Shown here piece after piece: positions 57,801 to 64,000 of a stretch of DNA of 64,000 nucleotides. The stretch's first letter is position 1; each line of letters starts with the position of its first letter. Source of the stretch: Montifringilla adamsi (taxonomy: Eukaryota; Chordata; Aves; Passeriformes; Passeridae); assembly GCA_017590115.1 (NCBI GenBank), contig JAGGNK010006892.1, positions 14,981,736 to 15,045,735 of the forward strand, written 5' to 3'. A model generated the notes under the pieces. It did no database searches and was not told the origin of the DNA. It was given only the letters and a program-made list of their open reading frames with translations. Both the position numbers and the translations under genes were made by a program.

Positions 57801-60589
57801 AGACCAAAAATTATTTCTGTATTAAAAACCAGGAGAAATTCACACAAAAGAATAAAAAAGCCTTGAATTCTGGGGACATTCTCTAAGACAGGACCTGGTA
57901 TTAGAAGATGACATTATTGTTGAGGTGTAAAACTGAGTGGTGTCATCTGAAACAGAAACTTGTTCAGATCTTCTGAGAAGAAAGATGGCTTCCTGTATTA
58001 AATCTACCCTTTTTGTTACGTGATTTTAGGCTTACTGCATATTCTTCTGTATTTTCCTAAAAAGGTTACAGGAGAATACTGTATTTGACTAAGAGACCAC
58101 ATCTTTAGTAGCGATATACATAAACATACTCCAGAAATTTATATTTCCTAACACTTGCCAGGGAAACATTTGCTTTTGAAATTGTAAATTCTTATTGATA
58201 ATTACTATAATGTCCTTATGTTAATGACAATACAACTAATAAGAATTCATCTAGCAGTCTGGACCTGAACATGTGTTCCCTGAGTCATCCTACCTTAAGA
58301 AGCCAGATCTCTGAAAGAACCTTTACATTTGATGAAAACAGTGCCTGAGGATTGTCCCTGTGTGTATCAATACCCAGGATTTCCCAAGAAGCAAGCACCA
58401 GCTGGAGACAGATGCCTGACCATCTTCCCTCTCTATTCTCAGCATGCCTCCTGTGCTCAGGGCAGTAGGAAAAGAGGCACAAGAACTGGTTTACATCAGC
58501 CTCACACTGCCCCAAGAGATGTAGACAGTTTCCATTTTCTTTGTGCCATCTGAATGCAAAGAAAGGAGAACAGTTTGGTAAATTAACTGTCCTGGTATAT
58601 TGACTGTGGCTGTCTGACATTTTTAAAATGTTTGGACTGTGGGCTAAAAGGCTTGGATAATGCTGGTGTACATGTAGATACAGATGGTTGCACACTTACA
58701 AAAGGATTTTTTAATGCCAGACAAACTGAAAAGAGGGAGCATGAGGAAAATATAAGCAGGTAATGAGATAAGAACAGTGGTCTCAGCTTTCAGAATTCCC
58801 ATATAAGTACCGTGAAATTTCAGAATTGAAAGCATTCTTGTTTTTTGGGGTGAATTATTTTTATATTTTTTGCGGTTTTTATTTCTTTCTCTTTTGGGTG
58901 TATTATTTTTTTTTTTTTTAGTTTTAAGGACTCTGAAGTACAACAGTATCTGTGTATTTAACTAATGTGACAAGTTTTAGTGTGTCCTAATCAAACATAA
59001 TCACCTCTATTTTCTACTAGGTACTACACTGATCAATGGAAAAGCTTTCTAGGCAAGAACTTGGAAAATGATAAAAGCATTTACCATCATTATTTTTTGC
59101 TTTTGAGAATGATCTATGTCTCTACAGCTCATCAGTCATCTCTTGTAAAAACAATGTGGCACTTTGATCAAACAGCCAACAATAGCTTCCCGCAGAAGGT
59201 AAAGTGTTATGAGAGGCCATCAGATAGAAATCACATTTTCTCTGAACAATAGGAACCAAGAAATGATGTGCTTGATTTACTTGCAAATAAAATCATGTGA
59301 AAGGTGATATCCTCGCAGAGGTTAAAAAGACAGCGATCCTTTTATTCACCTTTCTGCGTGTTAAACAAACTCCACTGTCACGCTGCAGCTGAGATGGAGT
59401 GTCTACGCAGTGATAAAGAGGCACATTCCAGCCCTACGAAACATAACTGCCACTGTTGAAAAATTACCTGCATTAAACCTTACACTTATCCCACAAATTT
59501 TAAGAGCAAGATGTGGGAGTTTGATTTTGATTACAGGCCTCTATCTGTGTGGCAGGCAAAGGTCTTTAACCTATGCGTTCTGAATGTACAAGGTACATAG
59601 TTTCATCAATGTCATGCCTCATTGGGTCAATGTAGGATTTTATCTAAAACCTGAGGCTTTTCAGTTTACACTGTATATGCAAACACAACCTTTTACTGGT
59701 GCTCTCTGCCTTTTGTTTCATTGAGAGGATCTATGGTATTTATAGAAAAGGGAGCTGGAGACATCTTAAACTTATTTTACTCACTTAGATTCCTATTGAG
59801 CTGAGGTCTTCAAAAGGGAAAGGTTGTTTATTTGAAGACTGGTATGTACCAGAGCCACTGGAGCCAAACACTTTTTAGTCTACTGATTGCAAAAACATTC
59901 ATTTTTAAGAGGGCTGCCACACATTCTCCACTTCTGAATACAAACTGAAGCAAAACACATGATTCTATTTTATTTTTGCAGCCTGTAAATGACTGATTAT
60001 TTTGGTAGAAAAGGTAATACTCATAGATAACCTTCTCTTGATGCCATGCTACAATATGTGTGTCAAGATTCAAACAGGTATCTGCACAGTCTCATTGCAA
60101 AAGTAGTTCAAATGGTAGAGGAAAAGGCACTGGGAAAGTTTCAACAGAAGCTGGAATTTGAAGCAAGTGGAGAAGTTGCCTGCAGCTTACCATGACAGCT
60201 GTAATGGGAAAAGAAGTATCTCAACTCAGAAATTATTTTTTAATTGGTTAGAAGTCACTTTTTTTGTGATTTGGTCACAAAAAATACTCATGAATCATAT
60301 TGTTTTAAGGTATGCCACCACACAGCTGCCAAGAATGGGGGTCTCAACCCTCCTGGCCCGCTGCTCTGCTGCCAGGACATATCACAGTGCTCAGCTCCTG
60401 CAGACAGCAGACTCTAGGAGCTAAATGGGGAATTCAATCATGCAACAAACATCATGAACAATCTCCACTTCATTGCTTAATTTTCTGAATCAGCTCAATG
60501 TGATGTCAGATAAATGCCTGAGTGGGGGTAAAGCACAGGGGGTAGGAACAAGACTGGCTCCTGTTAGGCTTGTCTAGCTGAAAAAATAC

Positions 60590-60687
60590 CTGAAAAACTC
60601 GGAAAAGCGAAGTTTTTCCTTTCCCTGTTTTCCAAAGAAATGTACCAGCAACACGGTATTAACACCACAGCTGTCCAGTTCTGTTTC
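60590..60687 (-). CDS. MICU2: MICU2 exon (linker before FMENLQ)
   Basis: 98 nt, 32 codons plus AG. Acceptor tttttgttttatag, donor gtattt. The peptide begins ETELDSCGVNTVLLVHFFGK and continues QGKEKLRFSEFF, then Arg split with the next exon. Human is INTTLQMRFFGKRGQRKLHYKEFRR as recalled, so FFGK-G-KL-EF anchors the match while the N-terminal part is divergent. Found by phase and pattern, since a stop-free ATG-initiated frame is absent here. Confidence 0.93.
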
Positions 60688-63600
60688 CTATAAAACAAAA
60701 AAACTATATGATTGTTGTGCATTGCACGATCATTAATGTTCACCATTAATCTAAAAATATTTATTTGAACTAGAATTTCCCAAAAGATGCTTGAAATTTA
60801 ATTACTGTTCCTAAAGCTATCACACAGGATCTCAGAGTTGAACAATTCTTCCACATTAACTGCTAACAGTGTATTATAAGTTCTGCTTCCAAATACTCTG
60901 TATGAAAGATAAGAACAATTTCCAACCACCATCAGTGCATTTTATTATAATATTTTATTTTTATTATCAAAATGGAAAAGGTTGTTGCAAGTTAAATCTT
61001 TAAAAAACTTTATTGTTATGTGAATAGAAGGCTTAAATAACTTAGTATCTGTAAGTAAGTTTTTAGTTAGGTATTTCTAACATGTTACAGCCATTAAAAA
61101 ACATTCATGATAGTCTAATATATTAAGCTAGGAATACACCAACACTGATAATGCTCTATTATATTATGGTCTTACAAGGCTTCTGGGAAATTTTCAGGGT
61201 TAGTGACTTTTCTGTAAATATTTTTAAAATCTGAAGAATAAATTTCTGCAGAGAAGGGATACACACTATTTCAATTCAATCTTTAACAAGCCTAAACCCA
61301 CACATAATGCTGGATTTCTGCTCTATGCTTCTTTCAGCACCAGCATACTGGCATTTCTTTGAACACAACAAAACACTAAGCAACACGAAGAGAGAATTTT
61401 TTTTAAGTCTGTAGGGATTTCAGCATACTATTCTTACGACATCTAAACAGCCCCTGTGTCTTTTATCTAGTTGAAGAGGTAAGATGAAAGACAAGAGTCT
61501 ATTCATAAGATTTAATACTAGTGGTTAATTAGCTTTCAGCATCATCAGTAACAAGTCCCATTAGTCCCCCGTGTTTCATGCTTACTGCATACATGACACA
61601 GTTATTTTATAGTTAAAGCAGAAACATTCCTCATTTCTACTACAAGCTACAGTTCACCAAATGCCAGAGATATGAGTTATGTATGAGTGAACCTAGAAAG
61701 AAAACACTTTTCAAGCCATATGCAAACTGTACTTACTGAACTTTTATCATTTAATTGCAGGCAAAGAATATTTAAATACCCACAAGATCCATCCTTCCGA
61801 AGTTTAAACACTTCAGATTACTGTGAAGACTGATGCATAAACATTGGTATATGCTTTTTTGAAAGCCAAAAGTCAAACATTCATGTATGCTTATTTGAAA
61901 TTCAAACCCAAACTATTTATATCAGAATGCAAAGTTTTCTAAAAAGAAGCAGAGAAGAATCCACATATCCCTCACTGCAGCTATATTGTAATCTGTTTTT
62001 TGTGAGTTTTGCTTACATGTTTAAAGGACATTTGAAAAATGCGAGGAATAAATTTGCTAATGTAATTTTAAAAACTGAACTCACGATTACACAAATTAAT
62101 GCTTCTAATTTAATTACTCCATATTATAATAAGTGCTGTATGAAAACAAACTGAAAAACAAGGTTTAAAATAACCTTTTCAAAACTAAGTCTGTAACAGC
62201 AAAAGTTTTTTTCTTCTATTAATGCTTCTCTAGTGACAAGCTAGAAGAAGGCATACAAACAATACCTACCTCATCTTATCTAAGATGACAAAGCCTATCC
62301 TAAGATTTATAACAAATATGCACCTACTTGCTGGCTACCTTCTTTATCAGTTGAAATTCCATAGTGAAACTGGCAGATGTCCAAACACTATGTTAGTGAG
62401 AGTTAAATATATTTTAAAACTACAAAACAGTACATTTCTTTAAAGCATAAAATGCAACAGGAGACCACAGAGACTACACCTTAAGGGTGAAATTTCAAAA
62501 AATTGCTTTTCCTAGAGTTAATGCTGTTAAATTAAAGTACATGTTAGTACATAATTCCTTTTTGTCCACAGAATCATTAGGAGCTTTTGCTGCTGATCTG
62601 TATAAATTAGTACTGACATGACACATCCTTGTTAGAAGATAATGAGAATTCTATTAATATTTCCAACACCTTGCCCTCGTGAGCTTGGTAAAAGAATAAC
62701 TCACACTTGGAATGTCCCTCTTGGCAATAAGAATGAAATGGTAACCCAATCCCAGGCTGTAAAGCAGACCAGACTGGTAGATTTGAGTCACTATCTAAAC
62801 TGAGTGAAAGTTTGTATTCTGGTTATCTGGCTGCTTCTGGCCCTGGGATCCTTCTGATCTGTGCACTTTACAGAAAGCTGAGGCACAGAGTGGAAAAAGG
62901 AACTCAGTGGTCTGAGTTTCATCTTGATACAAGCACAGGATGGGGCAGAGACATATATCACAAGTGGGGAACTCAGACATGTTCCAGAATCCCAAAGACC
63001 ACACAATCTGATGCCACACAAGTCTGTGAACTAATGAACATGTGTGTACATATTACAAACATAGGCTAATTTTCCTAGAGTAATGTTAACGCCTCCTACA
63101 CTTTTCAAAAGTATCAAGAACTGCTGAATTATGCAATTATTCCTTTTCAAGCAAGATCAGATAACACAAGTTATTTCCTTATTACATTACATAGGCTGTT
63201 AATGTAAGGGGCCTGATGCTGCAAACACTGAGTCATGGGCAGAGACCTACATAATCCTGTAGCTCTCCACTGAGCTTCTGACATTTAGGACCTGATACTG
63301 CAGCAAGTACCAACAAGCGTCACTGAGAAGAAACTTATCACACAGTGAGATGGGATTTTCAGAATAATGTACCTAACTGATTTTCAAAACTCATCTGAAA
63401 TGTTAATAGACTTACTGTCTCTAAATTCTTACCACCTTTCCTTGCAGAATTTGCCTAGGCATGACTGGAAAGCATTCATCATGATTAAAATCTGCAATTC
63501 GTTTCTTGTTCTCTTGCTTGCTTCCTGAGAGATGGTATTTGCTGTGCAATGTCTTACTTCACTAGAAATTGTAAAAATATGTATTTTGGATTGAATATTT

Positions 63601-64000
63601 TTTTTAGTTAAGATAGAAGGAGAGTGAGTAGATGGAAGAATGGGCAGAGAAGTGAGGTTGGGCAAGGAGGACAATACCTTAGTTTCTGTCTGCTAGTGAT
63701 GTCCCAAGTCTTTCCAAAGGTAAGACTAAATCTTTGCAAATTTTTCTGAGTCCACTTCTCTGCAATCCTCTTTGTTTTTAAGCTGCTAGCTCAGTCAATT
63801 CACCATTCCAGGCTTCTATCCCAGCCTAGCTTCACACACTGCTAAAGAGAATTCAAGCTTTCTGTCACTTTGAGAGTCTCCCAGATGCTGGAATATATCC
63901 TACAACTCAGTTCTGGTAAGAAGGTTTAAAAGATGTGTCCATTATGAAATTAATCCTAACAGTTACAGTCAGTCAAAAGAACTGTAAGCAGGCCAGCTAG
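60688..64000 (-). other. MICU2 intron (partial) to window end
   Basis: 3.3 kb of AT-rich intron, searched on the minus strand for the preceding exon (first EF-hand to the ETG linker) without success. Contains a MIR-like SINE (62858-63000) and a short old-repeat-like segment near 63206-63245. The ORF at 63429-63674 is not MICU2. Confidence 0.7.
62858..63000 (-). mobile_element. diverged MIR/CORE-like SINE
   Basis: The plus strand reads gcactttacagaaagctgag, gcacagagtggaa, aggatggggcagaga and ttccagaatccca. This is the complement-strand block order of MIR (ttacagatggggaaactgaggcacagag...gggaatagaaccca), with many substitutions. Confidence 0.5.

Larger units (their letters stand above)
52562..60589 (-). 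other. MICU2 intron (8 kb)
   Basis: Holds a CpG-bearing GC-rich patch (52660-52850), a GAAT microsatellite (52888-52914), a moderately GC-rich stretch (about 54190-54560) with overlapping ORFs on both strands but no recognisable protein, a tandem duplication (54671-54882) and a possible old repeat near 55615-55690. No further MICU2 exon is seen. Confidence 0.75.
48708..60687 (-). other. MICU2: MICU2 gene, last five coding exons (5' end outside window)
   Basis: Gene-level entry. Five exons (98, 172, 109, 158 and 105 coding nt) splice in phase into about 214 codons and a stop, the C-terminal half of mitochondrial calcium uptake protein 2 (EFHA1). MICU2 resides in the intermembrane space, pairs with MICU1 and keeps the MCU channel closed at low Ca2+. 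Visible parts are the linker after EF-hand 1, the helical middle with FMENLQTEVQEMEF, the C-terminal EF-hand and the C-terminal helix. The mitochondrial presequence and first EF-hand are to the right of base 64000. Assignment rests on strong likeness to recalled human MICU2. Confidence 0.96.

Noticed and set aside
1..64000. tRNA, rRNA, CRISPR, operon or phage features
   Set aside because: None seen. The window is vertebrate chromosomal DNA dominated by introns and intergenic sequence.

Overview
The window looks like avian nuclear DNA. Two proteins are conserved at the level expected between bird and mammal. At least eight CR1 LINE fragments carry the bird-type 3' end, which reads on the complementary strand as tcacagaatcat...ggttggaa. 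GC content is low except for one CpG-island promoter. I cannot name the species. Nothing looks prokaryotic or viral, and most of the window is intron or intergenic DNA.

Two protein-coding genes lie head to tail on the minus strand, in the same order and orientation as on human 13q12 (recalled synteny: ZDHHC20, MICU2, then FGF9).

1-39633 holds the 5' ten coding exons of ZDHHC20, a palmitoyltransferase. The ATG is at 39633 inside a CpG island and the last exon in the window is 1160-1286. The terminal coding exons and 3' UTR lie left of base 1. I rebuilt every exon from its splice sites and reading phase. The phases chain without a break and place the catalytic cysteine at residue 153, which matches human Cys156 after a 3-residue gap in exon 2. 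Three exons are very small: 27 nt (exon 2), 33 nt (exon 6, carrying DHHC) and 36 nt (exon 8, a cassette reading LCRRKAAENCPK).

39634-48707 is intergenic. It holds the ZDHHC20 promoter, a CR1 copy beginning about 175 bp upstream of the ATG, a second CpG-rich block with a good CTCF-like motif, more CR1 pieces, a two-copy tandem repeat of about 170 bp, a perfect 26-bp palindrome and probably the MICU2 3' UTR.

48708-64000 holds the last five coding exons of MICU2, the mitochondrial calcium-uniporter gatekeeper, including its C-terminal EF-hand. Its 5' exons lie right of base 64000.

The two genes have unrelated jobs: S-acylation of membrane proteins in the Golgi/plasma membrane, and Ca2+ gating in the mitochondrial intermembrane space. 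I found no convincing undescribed system. The most useful observations concern microexons, splice-site architecture and repeats in the ZDHHC20 promoter.
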